A program made the translations under genes and the position numbers. Under the pieces are notes generated by a model. The model had not been told where the DNA came from. It saw only the letters and a list, made by a program, of their open reading frames with translations, and ran no database searches. Below are positions 27,617 through 36,575 of a stretch of 64,000 bases of DNA, one piece after another. Within the stretch, counting starts at the first letter, position 1, and each line of letters opens with the position of its first letter. Source of the stretch: Pseudovibrio sp947494035 (GTDB lineage Bacteria > Pseudomonadota > Alphaproteobacteria > Rhizobiales > Stappiaceae); NCBI GenBank assembly GCA_947494035.1, contig CANLTN010000018.1:1-64000 (forward strand), given 5' to 3'.

Positions 27617-30600
27617 GTGGCTGACTTCGTCTTTAAACGCCGACAACGGCCGATCCGCTTCACATGGGAGTTGGACCGAGATGGCTGCATTCGCAGCCTT
27701 TCGAAGGAGTTCGCCGAGATTTTGGGGCCGCAGGATGCTGCTTTGATCGGCCTGCCGTTTGAAGCTGTTCGCAAGAAACTGAAAATGGGGAAGGTTCCTG
27801 CGATCTCCAAAGCCATCAAGAAACAACGCGCTGTCGTTGGCGCTACGATGCTTTGGCCTGCATGCAATTCCAACAAAGTCGTTCCTGTGGATCTGTCCGC
27901 TCAGCCAGTTGAGAGCAAAACTGGCGAGTATGACGGGCTGCGCGGATTTGGGGTTATCCGCAGTGTGGATGCAAAGGCCGCTGATGAACCGGTAGACCCG
28001 CTTGTTGCACTTGGCAAGCTCTGGGCGACGCATAAGGTGGATGGTAAAGACACCAAGGACCTGCCTGAACCGCCTCCTAATGAGATGATTGCAGCGCCAA
28101 GCCTTGAGTTGACGCTTGAACATGACCAGCCGGAACAGTTTACCCAAACTGACGTTGCACCAATCGATACTCCTACTGAAGCAGAAACCGAGGCGCTTCA
28201 GGTCTCCGAACTTTTAGAAGAGCCGGTGGACGACGGTATCACCGCTCCCGGCTTTTTGCAGAGTGAACCGGAAATTCCCGAGTTGATCATCGATTTCAAC
28301 GAGGAAGAAGAGGACGACGGACAGGATTCGCAGGTCAGCGAAGCCACTGAAACGGCTGAGCAGGATGCTATTGAAGAGACTGAAACAGCTAGTGAGCCGG
28401 TTGAGGAGTTGGTTGCTGAGACTGCCACTGAGCCTGAGCCGGAAGAGCCTGTGGAGGCCGAACCTGTTTCTGTGCTGGATGAACCAGAGGCCGAAGCGCC
28501 TTTGGAAGATGGCTTACACATTGTATCAGAGGAAGAGCAGGTTAAAGCTGAAGACGATGAGGGGTATCTTCAGCTGACTGATGCGGATGTCCTTGAAGAT
28601 CCGGCTGATCCTGTGGAGATTGCAGCAACCCCTGAGGTTGAAGTCCTGCAAGAAGATATTGCCGAGCTGGTAGTGTCGGAGCAGGAAGAGCCTGAGCGTG
28701 TCGTAGCTGAAGTAGCAGGACAGGCTGGAGAGGCGCCGCCCATTCCGGCACCAAGCAGCAAAGACGATTTTGCCCGTGCCATTGCAAACCTTCCGGATGC
28801 ACCACCAAAGCAAACCAGATCCGGTCCTCGCAGCCTTGCGGAGTTGACCAGCAGCATTGTTCGTCTGGTGGACAAGCAGCCTTCTACAAGAGAAAACACA
28901 CGGCTTTCAAAGCCCGAGCAGGACGCATTTGACAAAATTGCGCGGGCACTTGGTGCAGAGAAAAAGCAGGAACCGGCTTCAGCGCCAGCTAATACCTCGA
29001 AACCCATTCCAGTAACACCCGAAGAAACGGCTGCGCTGGCTGTGGCGGAAACCAATGTGGTGGAGCCCGAAGTTGCAAGCAAGCCTGAGGCCACTGCGGA
29101 TAATATCATTTCGTTGCCTGCGGACTCGGCAGCTCGCGATAAAGACGCGAAGGCTGAGAAGAAACATGGCAATGTCACCCATGTGGTGCTGCCACGTGTT
29201 CCGCCGGACATTGAAGAAGCCGCTGAGCGGGCACGTGAAAAAAATGGCCGTATTCCTGATAAGCCAATTGTTGCACCGATTGACCCGCGTCTTTTAGACC
29301 GTTTGCCAATTGGCGTTGCCATCGTTCGCGAACGTGATGTTGTGTATGCAAACGACACGCTGCTGGAATTGCTTGGCTATGACCGCTTTGAAGCGCTGAA
29401 TGAAGCTGGCGGCCTTGAGGCCATCTTTGCCGAGCCGGAAGAGTGCCCTACTCCTAGCCCGCAGACTGTTGACCGAGTGGTGCATGTGCGCCTTGCCGGA
29501 GGCGGTGTGCTTTCAGCTGATGCGCGAATGCATGCGGTGCCGTGGAATGGTGCGCAAGCCCTCATGATCTCTGTGGTTGAGAAAGCACAGGATGATACGT
29601 CTGAGGATGAGCCTTCTGTTGCCCCTCGGGCGGCGAGCGCTGGTGCGTCTGAGGCACAGGTCAAACATTTACATACACGTATTGAAGAGCTGGAGTCCGT
29701 ACTGGCGACCGCTACAGATGGTGTGCTTGTGATGGACCAACGGGGCATCATCCGCAGCGCTAATCATTCTGCCGAGGCCCTGTTCAATGCCAGTGAGGAC
29801 GACCTTCTTGGCGCACCGTTTACGACGTTCCTTGCAGATGAAAGCCACATAGCTGCGCTGGATTATCTGGACGGGCTGGTCGCAAATGGAGTTTCCAGTG
29901 TGCTCAATGATGGGCGCGAGGTGATTTGCCAGACGTTGGATGGCGACATCTTCCCGACCTTCTTGAGCATGGGACGTGTCAGCCACGCCAATGAGCGGCT
30001 GTTCTGCGCTGTTCTGCGTGACATCACCCAGTTCAAGCGCGCTGAAGAAGAGTTGGTGAGCGCACGCTACAAAGCCGAGAAAGCGAATACCCACAAGTCC
30101 GAGTATCTGACCAAAATCAGCCACGAGATCCGAACACCTCTTTCAGCAGTCATCGGATTTTCCGAGGTGATGCAGGAAGAGCGTTTCGGCGAGCTGGGCA
30201 ATGTGCGTTACAAAGAGTATGCCCGCGATATTCATCGCTCCTGCTCGCATATGCTGACCCTAATTAACGATTTGCTCGATCTGGCCAAGATCGAGGCTGG
30301 AAAGATGGATCTGGCGTTTGAGGCAGTCTCTGCAGCGGAAATCATTAATGAATGCGTCGCGTTACTACAGCCGCAAGCCAATGATCGGCGCGTGATCATT
30401 CGTGCCAGCACGCCGTTGTCCGTTCCCAAGATTGTGGCTGATCCCAAAACGCTTCGCCAGATCGCGCTGAACCTTCTTTCCAATGCCATCAAGTTTAATC
30501 GCTCTGGTGGCCAAGTGATTGTTTCTCTTGGTCTTGATGCAAGTGGTGAAGTGCATTTGAAGGTGCGCGATACAGGTCATGGTATGTCCAAGGCCGATCT

Positions 30601-30787
30601 TGAAGCAGCACTGCAGCCGTTCAGACGACTTGATGCATCGGGGTCAACAGAAGGGTCCGGTCTTGGTCTTCCATTAACCAAAGCTCTTGTGGAAGCAAAT
30701 CGTGCCTCATTTTCAATAAATTCTGAAGAGGATGAGGGTACGTTAGCCCAAGTTACCTTCCCTCCGCAGCGCGTACTGGCTGAATAG
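27617..30787 (+). CDS. PdhS-like PAS sensor histidine kinase (PleC/DivJ family)
   Basis: A 1,056-residue soluble histidine kinase. An N-terminal PAS-like segment (residues about 10-60, FTWELDRDGCIRSLSKEF) is followed by a very acidic, Pro/Glu-rich low-complexity region (about 150-380), further PAS domains near 560 and 700, and the kinase core. His836 is the phospho-acceptor in ISHEIRTPLSAVIGFSEVMQ. The ATPase domain shows ALNLLSNAIKFN, VRDTGHGM and GSGLGLPL. The helix LGNVRYKEYARDIHRS is typical of kinases that talk to DivK. Size and layout match Brucella PdhS, a cell-cycle and polarity kinase acting on DivK. No membrane helix is present. GTG start with AAGGA eight bases upstream. Confidence 0.9.
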   Translation: MADFVFKRRQRPIRFTWELDRDGCIRSLSKEFAEILGPQDAALIGLPFEAVRKKLKMGKVPAISKAIKKQRAVVGATMLWPACNSNKVVPVDLSAQPVESKTGEYDGLRGFGVIRSVDAKAADEPVDPLVALGKLWATHKVDGKDTKDLPEPPPNEMIAAPSLELTLEHDQPEQFTQTDVAPIDTPTEAETEALQVSELLEEPVDDGITAPGFLQSEPEIPELIIDFNEEEEDDGQDSQVSEATETAEQDAIEETETASEPVEELVAETATEPEPEEPVEAEPVSVLDEPEAEAPLEDGLHIVSEEEQVKAEDDEGYLQLTDADVLEDPADPVEIAATPEVEVLQEDIAELVVSEQEEPERVVAEVAGQAGEAPPIPAPSSKDDFARAIANLPDAPPKQTRSGPRSLAELTSSIVRLVDKQPSTRENTRLSKPEQDAFDKIARALGAEKKQEPASAPANTSKPIPVTPEETAALAVAETNVVEPEVASKPEATADNIISLPADSAARDKDAKAEKKHGNVTHVVLPRVPPDIEEAAERAREKNGRIPDKPIVAPIDPRLLDRLPIGVAIVRERDVVYANDTLLELLGYDRFEALNEAGGLEAIFAEPEECPTPSPQTVDRVVHVRLAGGGVLSADARMHAVPWNGAQALMISVVEKAQDDTSEDEPSVAPRAASAGASEAQVKHLHTRIEELESVLATATDGVLVMDQRGIIRSANHSAEALFNASEDDLLGAPFTTFLADESHIAALDYLDGLVANGVSSVLNDGREVICQTLDGDIFPTFLSMGRVSHANERLFCAVLRDITQFKRAEEELVSARYKAEKANTHKSEYLTKISHEIRTPLSAVIGFSEVMQEERFGELGNVRYKEYARDIHRSCSHMLTLINDLLDLAKIEAGKMDLAFEAVSAAEIINECVALLQPQANDRRVIIRASTPLSVPKIVADPKTLRQIALNLLSNAIKFNRSGGQVIVSLGLDASGEVHLKVRDTGHGMSKADLEAALQPFRRLDASGSTEGSGLGLPLTKALVEANRASFSINSEEDEGTLAQVTFPPQRVLAE

Positions 30788-30791
30788 TGCG

Positions 30792-30820
30792 CTCCTGCGG
30801 TGGGCTGACCTTCGCAGGAG
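30792..30820 (+). promoter_or_regulatory. Hairpin covering the Shine-Dalgarno of the next gene
   Basis: Perfect eight-base arms CTCCTGCG (30792-30799) and CGCAGGAG (30813-30820) with a 13-base loop lie between the kinase stop and the dehydratase start. The 3' arm contains the AGGAG used by the dehydratase. No T-run follows, so it is not a classical terminator. Confidence 0.6.
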
Positions 30821-30826
30821 ATGCAC

Positions 30827-31795
30827 ATGCTCACACTGGCTGCTTTGGAACAAGCTTCACAGGAATTGCGGCACCACGTGCCGCCTACGGCGCTGTATAG
30901 CTGGCCCTTGCTGAATGAAGCTTTGGGCTGTGAGGTTTTCGTCAAACATGAAAACCATGCACCTACCGGTTCCTTTAAAGCACGCTGCGCTCTGCTTTAT
31001 CTCTTACGGCAGTCAGAACGCCATATCAGCTCCACAAGCTTTGTGGCTGCAACCCGTGGCAACTTTGGGCTGGGCATGGCTTGGGCCGCGCGGGAGCTGC
31101 ATCAAAGAGCTGCCATCGTCGTTCCTCAAGGCACCTCCAGTGAGACCACAGCAGCGATCCAGAGCTATGGTGCATTCCTCATTGAACATGGCAATGACTT
31201 TGAAGAAGCGTACGACTTTGCCTGTCAGATGGCAGAGGATTCCAAGCAGGTGCTTTCTCCGGGCTTCAACTATGACATGGTGCTGGGCGCGGCGACCTAC
31301 GCACTGGAGATTTTCAGAGCGATGAAGGATCTGGACGCAATCTATGTGCCCGTTGGTTTGGGCACTGGGATTTGCGGGCTGATTTCTGTTCGGGATCTTT
31401 TTGGCCTGAAGACGAAAATCATTGGCGTGGTCGCAGAAAAAGCAGACGGGTGCGCACGATCCATTGAGGCCGGCGAATATACACTCACCTCCTCTGCCGA
31501 CACCTTTGCAGAAGGGATTAGTGTGAGAGGCCCTGCGCGCGAGGCATTTGCGCATATTCGCTCAGGCGCGGAACGCATCATACGCGTGAGTGACGAGGAG
31601 ATTGCTGAAGCGATCCGCCTGCTCTATCGCACAACACACAATGCGTGCGAAGGCGCTGCTGCCGCTGGTCTTGCCGGTCTTGTTCAAGAACGAGCCAGCT
31701 TGCAAGGCAAGAAAGCCGCTTTTGTCCTGTGCGGGCAGAACATGAATCGGGCCTGGATGGCCCGCGTACTCAGTGGTGACACGCCGGTTCCATAA
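30827..31795 (+). CDS. Threonine/serine dehydratase-like PLP enzyme (fold type II)
   Basis: A 322-residue PLP-dependent lyase of the threonine dehydratase/serine racemase group. The PLP-lysine motif is APTGSFKARCALLYL, the phosphate-binding glycine loop appears as VPVGLGTGICGL, and SAATRG-like substrate loop as VAATRGNFGLG. No regulatory ACT domain is present, as in catabolic enzymes. The ATG at 30827 is preferred over one at 30821 because AGGAG ends at 30820. It is 39 bases after the kinase gene and may be co-transcribed, with a hairpin in between. Exact substrate (threonine, serine or hydroxyaspartate) is open. Confidence 0.88.
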   Translation: MLTLAALEQASQELRHHVPPTALYSWPLLNEALGCEVFVKHENHAPTGSFKARCALLYLLRQSERHISSTSFVAATRGNFGLGMAWAARELHQRAAIVVPQGTSSETTAAIQSYGAFLIEHGNDFEEAYDFACQMAEDSKQVLSPGFNYDMVLGAATYALEIFRAMKDLDAIYVPVGLGTGICGLISVRDLFGLKTKIIGVVAEKADGCARSIEAGEYTLTSSADTFAEGISVRGPAREAFAHIRSGAERIIRVSDEEIAEAIRLLYRTTHNACEGAAAAGLAGLVQERASLQGKKAAFVLCGQNMNRAWMARVLSGDTPVP

Positions 31796-31967
31796 GACTT
31801 GAATCATCTTTTTTGCCAGCCAGACCCGCTGCAATGATGCCTGCCGCCCGATTGTTTTCAACAACGCTGAGTTTTTTGGTGAACTTTTTCAGCGTGCGTA
31901 TGCCAAGCGCAACTGAAAATCATTCGCAATCGCAACCAGATAGCCTCCCAAAAGCTGAATCTCATAG

Positions 31968-31983
31968 TTTAGAATCGTTCTAT
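31968..31983 (+). promoter_or_regulatory. Irr-box-like palindrome upstream of the iron transporter
   Basis: TTTAGAATCGTTCTAT resembles the iron control element bound by Irr in Rhizobiales (TTTAGAA-N3-TTCTAAA), with the inner TAGAA/TTCTA perfect. It lies about 110 bases upstream of the ferric-binding protein gene. Confidence 0.5.
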
Positions 31984-32009
31984 CCCATTGTTTTTACGAA
32001 GTTTATTAG

Positions 32010-32040
32010 TTGACAGAGAAGTTCAACTTTCCGATATAAC
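32010..32040 (+). promoter_or_regulatory. Promoter with iron-responsive-operator-like site
   Basis: TTGACA at 32010-32015 and GATATA at 32033-32038 are 17 bases apart. Overlapping the -35, TGA-N9-TCA (32011-32025) fits the core of the RirA iron-responsive operator. This short consensus can occur by chance. Confidence 0.5.
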
Positions 32041-32093
32041 GGCTAATGACAAGCGTTCGCAGACGCACATAAGATCACGTAGGAGACGTTTCG

Positions 32094-33143
32094 ATGAAGT
32101 TGTTGCTTAAAGGATTTGGACTGACAGCTGTTGGTTTTGCCCTCGGTACCACTGCTCTGGTCGCTTCAGCTCAGGCAGAAGAAGAAGTAAATATCTATTC
32201 TTACCGGATGCCAGAACTGATCAAACCACTTCTCGACGCATTTACCGAGAAAACCGGTGTTACAGCAAACCTCGTTTACGCTAGCGACGGCCTTGGCGAA
32301 CGCATGCAGGCTGAGGGTGCAAACTCTCCGGCAGATGTTCTGCTCTCCGTGGACATCGGCCGTTTGCAAAGCGCAAAAGATCTTGGCGTTAGCCAGCCTC
32401 TCGAGAATGAGGTGATCAACAACAACATTCCAGAAAACCTGCGTGACCCGGAAGGCCACTGGTTTGGTCTGACCACTCGTGCCCGTGTGATTTACGCTTC
32501 TAAAGACCGCGTGTCACAAGACACCATCACTTATGAAGAGCTTGCTGATCCAAAATGGAAAGGCCGTCTTTGCACCCGTTCTGGCCAGCACGTTTATTCC
32601 ATCGGTCTGTTTGCTTCCATGATTGCTCATAAGGGCGAAGCTGAAACAGAGAAGTGGATGGAAGGTGTGCGTGACAACCTTGCCCGCAGGCCAACCGGCG
32701 GTGACCGCGATCAGGTTAAGTCCATTTATTCTGGTGAGTGCGATATTGCCTTGGGTAACACCTACTACATGGGCAAAATGCAAACAAACGAGAAGGATCC
32801 GGAACAGAAGGAGTGGGCAGATTCAGTCCGCATCATCTTCCCGAATACCGAAGATCGCGGTACTCACGTGAACATCTCCGGCATGATCCTGGCGAAACAC
32901 GCACCAAACAAAGAGAACGCCATCAAGCTGATGGAATTCCTAGCTTCCGACGAAGCCCAGTCCATCTATGCAGCAGAGAACTTCGAGTATCCGGTAGAGG
33001 CTGGCATTGAGCCGTCCGAACTGGTTGCATCCTGGGGTGACTTTAAAGCGGATGACATTTCTCTTGCAGAGATTGCGGCACTGCGTGCCAAAGCAAGTGA
33101 AATGGCCGATGTAGTTAGCTTTGACGACGGTCCAGCCAGCTAA
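32094..33143 (+). CDS. Ferric iron ABC transporter substrate-binding protein (FbpA/FutA-like)
   Basis: A 349-residue periplasmic ferric-binding protein. A signal peptide ends near ALVASAQA-EEE. The mature N-terminus VNIYSYRMPELIKPLLDAF is the usual FbpA beginning, and the paired tyrosines that ligate Fe3+ are seen in IALGNTYYMGKM. SD GTAGGAG precedes the ATG at eight bases. It is followed 33 bases later by the permease gene. Upstream iron-box-like sequences suggest induction under iron limitation. Confidence 0.94.
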   Translation: MKLLLKGFGLTAVGFALGTTALVASAQAEEEVNIYSYRMPELIKPLLDAFTEKTGVTANLVYASDGLGERMQAEGANSPADVLLSVDIGRLQSAKDLGVSQPLENEVINNNIPENLRDPEGHWFGLTTRARVIYASKDRVSQDTITYEELADPKWKGRLCTRSGQHVYSIGLFASMIAHKGEAETEKWMEGVRDNLARRPTGGDRDQVKSIYSGECDIALGNTYYMGKMQTNEKDPEQKEWADSVRIIFPNTEDRGTHVNISGMILAKHAPNKENAIKLMEFLASDEAQSIYAAENFEYPVEAGIEPSELVASWGDFKADDISLAEIAALRAKASEMADVVSFDDGPAS

Positions 33144-33176
33144 GTTCCCACAAACAAATCGAGTTGAAGCCATTCC

Positions 33177-34916
33177 ATGACATCCAGACACGGACATAGT
33201 GGATCGCCACAATACAGGACAGCCGCCCCCTCTTCACGAGGGGAGCGGCTGCTCGCATTTGGTACCTACTTTCTAGCCGGCCTTGTTGTAATGCCGGTTA
33301 TCGCAATCGTTTTCATGGCTATGGGTTCTTCGGGCAATCTGTGGCCGCATCTTGTTTCAACAATCCTGCCACGCGCTATTTCCACCACGGTCCAATTGAT
33401 GGTCGGGGTTGGAGTGATCGTGTTTGTGGTGGGGGTCAGCACCGCCTGGCTTGTGACCATGTGCCGTTTTCCCGGACGGCGTTTGTTTGATCTGGCGTTG
33501 CTTCTGCCATTTGCCGTGCCGACCTATATTATTGCTTTCTCCTATGTTGAGCTGCTGGATTACACCGGGCCGGTACAAAGCGTGATCCGCAATCTCTTTG
33601 GCTTCCAGACCTCTCGCGACTACTGGTTTCCGGAGATCCGCTCTCTTGGCGGCGCCATGTTTGTGATGGGGTTTGTTCTTTACCCCTATGTTTACCTGAG
33701 CGCCCGCGCCTCTTTCCTGATCCAGTCGGCCTGTGCGCTGGATGTTTCCCGCACGCTTGGAGCGGGCCCGCTTCGCTTGTTCTGGAAAGTTGCTCTGCCG
33801 CTGGCCCGTCCTGCGATCGTGGTTGGTGTCACGCTCGCTCTGATGGAGTGCCTCAATGATATTGGCGCAGTCTCCTTCTTCGGTGTTCAGACGCTGACAT
33901 TTTCGGTTTACGACACGTGGCTCAACCGCTCAAACCTGACTGGTGCCGCTCAGATTGCAACGATCATGCTGGTGTTTGTGCTGGCATTGATGTTCTTTGA
34001 GTATTATGGACGTCGCAAACAGCGCTTCCACCAAACCACGGGCACTTATCGCGCCTTGCCGAGCTACGAACTGAAAGGCTGGCGTGGCTGGCTTGCTGTT
34101 GTAATCTGCGCCTTGCCGATCATTTTAGGTTTTGCCTTCCCTTCCCTGTTGCTACTGAGCCGAGCAAGCCGCCGTATTGAAGATCTGTTTGAACCCGCTC
34201 TTTGGGCCGCTGCTGGCAACACCCTTTGGCTTGCGGCTGTGGCTGCTGCGGTTTCCATCGCCATCAGCCTGATGCTGGCCTATCGTCGCCGCTTGTTCCC
34301 AAGCAACGTCACCACATTTTTGGGCCGCGTTGCCTCGATCGGCTATGCTGTCCCGGGTACAATTCTGGCTGTCGGTATTTTGTTCCCGGTCGCCGCATTG
34401 GACAACATGATCTCGGCAAGTACGCAAGCGCTGTTTGGCTTTGGAACCGGATTGCTGCTGATCGGCTCAGGCACTGCGCTCATTTACGCTTATGTGGTGC
34501 GTTTTCTGGCGATGTCTTACGGTCAGATTGATGGCGGTTTCGGGAAGATCACACCGCACTATGATATGGCATCCCGCAGTCTTGGTCATACCGCATGGGG
34601 CACACTTGGCCGCGTGCACATGCCACTGATGAAGCCGGTAATCCTGTCTGCGGCGCTTCTGTCGTTCGTGGAATGCATGAAGGAGCTTCCGGCGACGTTG
34701 CTGCTGCGTCCGTTTAACTTCGAAACGCTGGCAACCACGGTTTACAATTCTGCATCCACCGAGGCGTTCGAGGATGCAGCTTTACCGGCTCTCTCCATCG
34801 TGCTTGTGGGTATTATTCCAGTGATCATGCTAGCAAAAACAAGCGCCGATACCTTCCGCGAGAAGCGCGCAAACAAGCGTTTCTCCAAAGAGGCTGCAAT
34901 AGCGCCTGCCGAGTAA
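33177..34916 (+). CDS. Ferric iron ABC transporter permease (FbpB-like)
   Basis: A 579-residue inner-membrane protein in which two permease halves of six helices are fused, as in FbpB/SfuB. Both cytoplasmic EAA loops are visible: DVSRTLGAGPLRLFWKVALP and, in the second half, DMASRSLGHTAWGTLGRVHM. It forms the channel for Fe3+ delivered by the preceding binding protein. The gene for the ATPase that normally comes third is missing; a terminator follows immediately. The ATPase must be encoded elsewhere or shared. Confidence 0.94.
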   Translation: MTSRHGHSGSPQYRTAAPSSRGERLLAFGTYFLAGLVVMPVIAIVFMAMGSSGNLWPHLVSTILPRAISTTVQLMVGVGVIVFVVGVSTAWLVTMCRFPGRRLFDLALLLPFAVPTYIIAFSYVELLDYTGPVQSVIRNLFGFQTSRDYWFPEIRSLGGAMFVMGFVLYPYVYLSARASFLIQSACALDVSRTLGAGPLRLFWKVALPLARPAIVVGVTLALMECLNDIGAVSFFGVQTLTFSVYDTWLNRSNLTGAAQIATIMLVFVLALMFFEYYGRRKQRFHQTTGTYRALPSYELKGWRGWLAVVICALPIILGFAFPSLLLLSRASRRIEDLFEPALWAAAGNTLWLAAVAAAVSIAISLMLAYRRRLFPSNVTTFLGRVASIGYAVPGTILAVGILFPVAALDNMISASTQALFGFGTGLLLIGSGTALIYAYVVRFLAMSYGQIDGGFGKITPHYDMASRSLGHTAWGTLGRVHMPLMKPVILSAALLSFVECMKELPATLLLRPFNFETLATTVYNSASTEAFEDAALPALSIVLVGIIPVIMLAKTSADTFREKRANKRFSKEAAIAPAE

Positions 34917-34935
34917 TTTCTACGGCACCAACGTA

Positions 34936-34971
34936 AAAAAAGATCCGCCGAGAACTTCGGCGGATCTTTTT
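34936..34971. terminator. Bidirectional terminator after fbpB-like gene
   Basis: A stem of about 16 pairs built on AAAAAGATCCGCCGA/TCGGCGGATCTTTTT with T-runs in both directions separates two converging genes. Confidence 0.92.
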
Positions 34972-34991
34972 GTTTCAGACTGGTGTGTTCG

Positions 34992-35618
34992 TTATCTCGT
35001 TGCGGCTGCCAGCTTCAGCGCCATGCCAACAAAGACAGCAGATGCGATCCGGTTCATGATCTTCTGGGCCCTCACCGACTTACTCAGACGCTCGCCAATT
35101 GTTCCTGCTGCAAATGCGATGCTGCCGAATACCAAAAGAGCCGAGAGGATAAACACAGCGCCTAAAGTGAAGAACTGCGGCATTAGCGAACCGTGGGCCG
35201 GATTTATAAATTGCGGAAAGAACGACAAGAAGAAGATCGCAACCTTCGGGTTGGTGATATTCATGATCACGCCACGACGGTACAACGGGATCAACGAGGA
35301 ATGGTCTACATTGGTTTGCTGTAGTGGCTCAGGCTTCGCTCGGAAGGCGCCCCATGCGAGATAGAGCAGGTAGCCAACGCCCAACATCTTCACAGCAGTG
35401 AATGCCAGCTCAGATGCCTGGAAAATTGCTGTGACTCCAAGCGCAACTGCTGTTGTGTGGAAGATAAGACCGGTACACAGCCCAAGCGTCACCGCAATCC
35501 CTGCCATACGGCCACACACTGCGGACTGTGTCAGCACAAAGATATTATCAGGGCCCGGCGCAAGCGCCAGCAAAACAGTAACGGTGAAAAAGCCGGCAAG
35601 TACGTCTATTGGGATCAC
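34992..35618 (-). CDS. LysE family amino-acid exporter
   Basis: A 208-residue membrane protein with the LysE signature LALAPGPDNIFVLTQSAVCG and about six helices. It belongs to the same family as the exporter at 18498 but is not closely similar. No regulator is adjacent. It probably exports an amino acid or derivative; which one cannot be told. Confidence 0.9.
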   Translation of the reverse strand: MIPIDVLAGFFTVTVLLALAPGPDNIFVLTQSAVCGRMAGIAVTLGLCTGLIFHTTAVALGVTAIFQASELAFTAVKMLGVGYLLYLAWGAFRAKPEPLQQTNVDHSSLIPLYRRGVIMNITNPKVAIFFLSFFPQFINPAHGSLMPQFFTLGAVFILSALLVFGSIAFAAGTIGERLSKSVRAQKIMNRIASAVFVGMALKLAAATR

Positions 35619-35816
35619 GCAGAGCTCCTAGTCTCACTTGATGGTCGCCAGATAATCTGAAGGAGGGGCAAGGAAATTCTCCCAAAATTCGGCGGATCAT
35701 TGCAACATTTCTTAGATAGCCTTGCAAGTTTCTTGCATAGCTGGAGTGATAATCGACGATAGGAACTGTCTGCCGATACACTACAATATGAACAGGCTTG
35801 TTGGGTTTTGGAAGAT

Positions 35817-36458
35817 TTAGTACTGTGGACCAGCCTTCCATAAACTTGTTCGTGAACCATAACGATCACAGAATAAACCGAGCCTCCTTAACGAGATAAA
35901 ATCTCTCTTCCAGAACGTGAAGATCATTTTGACCAACACGCTCAAGCGACCGTACCTTTTGTAGTTTGGATGCCCTATTCCATCAATCAACTTAAGTTCT
36001 TTCATCCCATTTTTATGATTGATAACACAGACATTCCACGGCGTTAAATCTCTACAAATCACTCTATCTGATAGCAACCTAAGTCGAAATGAGTAAAAAG
36101 CTTTAGCTAACTCTTGCTTCTCTTCGTTTGTATGAGTTCTTTTCATCTCATGAAAGAGCGTAGGCGCTGGACGTCCACTTATTGGATCTCTAACGAGTTC
36201 GAATACCGCACCAACCCCTTTATTGGTATTTACGGCACCGTGAAACTTAACAATTGCTTGAAAACTTTCTGTCTGTCGCGTTAGTTTTAAGGCCTCAAAA
36301 AAATCAATTTCAAACTGAGTTGTTTGGCTATCGCGTACATTTGCATTCAGAATATCGACTTTAATGCATAGATTCTTGTCTTCGGGGTGTACATAAACTT
36401 CTCTGGCTTTCCCTATCGCCAAAAGATTATCTTCGCTTAAGTTGATCATATCAAACAC
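35817..36458 (-). CDS. YrbL-like (PhoP network) kinase-fold protein
   Basis: A 213-residue protein like E. coli YrbL, a PhoP-regulated protein of unknown function with a protein-kinase-like fold. The start region LLAIGKAREVYVHPEDKNLC matches the glycine-loop/lysine region, and RVICRDLTPWNVCV resembles the catalytic loop HRDL...N with Cys in place of His. KLIDGIGHPNY stands where a DFG-like motif would be. The gene is visibly more A+T-rich than its neighbours, suggesting later acquisition. It is monocistronic between LysE and CoA transferase genes. Confidence 0.78.
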   Translation of the reverse strand: MFDMINLSEDNLLAIGKAREVYVHPEDKNLCIKVDILNANVRDSQTTQFEIDFFEALKLTRQTESFQAIVKFHGAVNTNKGVGAVFELVRDPISGRPAPTLFHEMKRTHTNEEKQELAKAFYSFRLRLLSDRVICRDLTPWNVCVINHKNGMKELKLIDGIGHPNYKRYGRLSVLVKMIFTFWKRDFISLRRLGLFCDRYGSRTSLWKAGPQY

Positions 36459-36520
36459 CGATGCCTAAATTAAATAAATTCACCTTTGCTCCAAACGATC
36501 TCAATCCTAGAGTATCAATT

Positions 36521-36553
36521 AACGAAAACCCAGCAAGTAGCTGGATTCCCGTT
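36521..36553 (-). terminator. Putative terminator after the CoA transferase operon
   Basis: CCAGC/GCTGG with a five-base loop lies 3' of the CoA transferase B subunit, followed on the minus strand by GTTTTCG. The stem is short, so the assignment is moderate. Confidence 0.5.
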
Positions 36554-36575
36554 TTTTTTGCAAGCTAATTGAGAT

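Noticed and set aside
28198..29358. Long serine/alanine-rich frames antisense to the PdhS-like kinase
   Set aside because: They arise from the acidic repeated codons on the other strand; no independent evidence for a gene.
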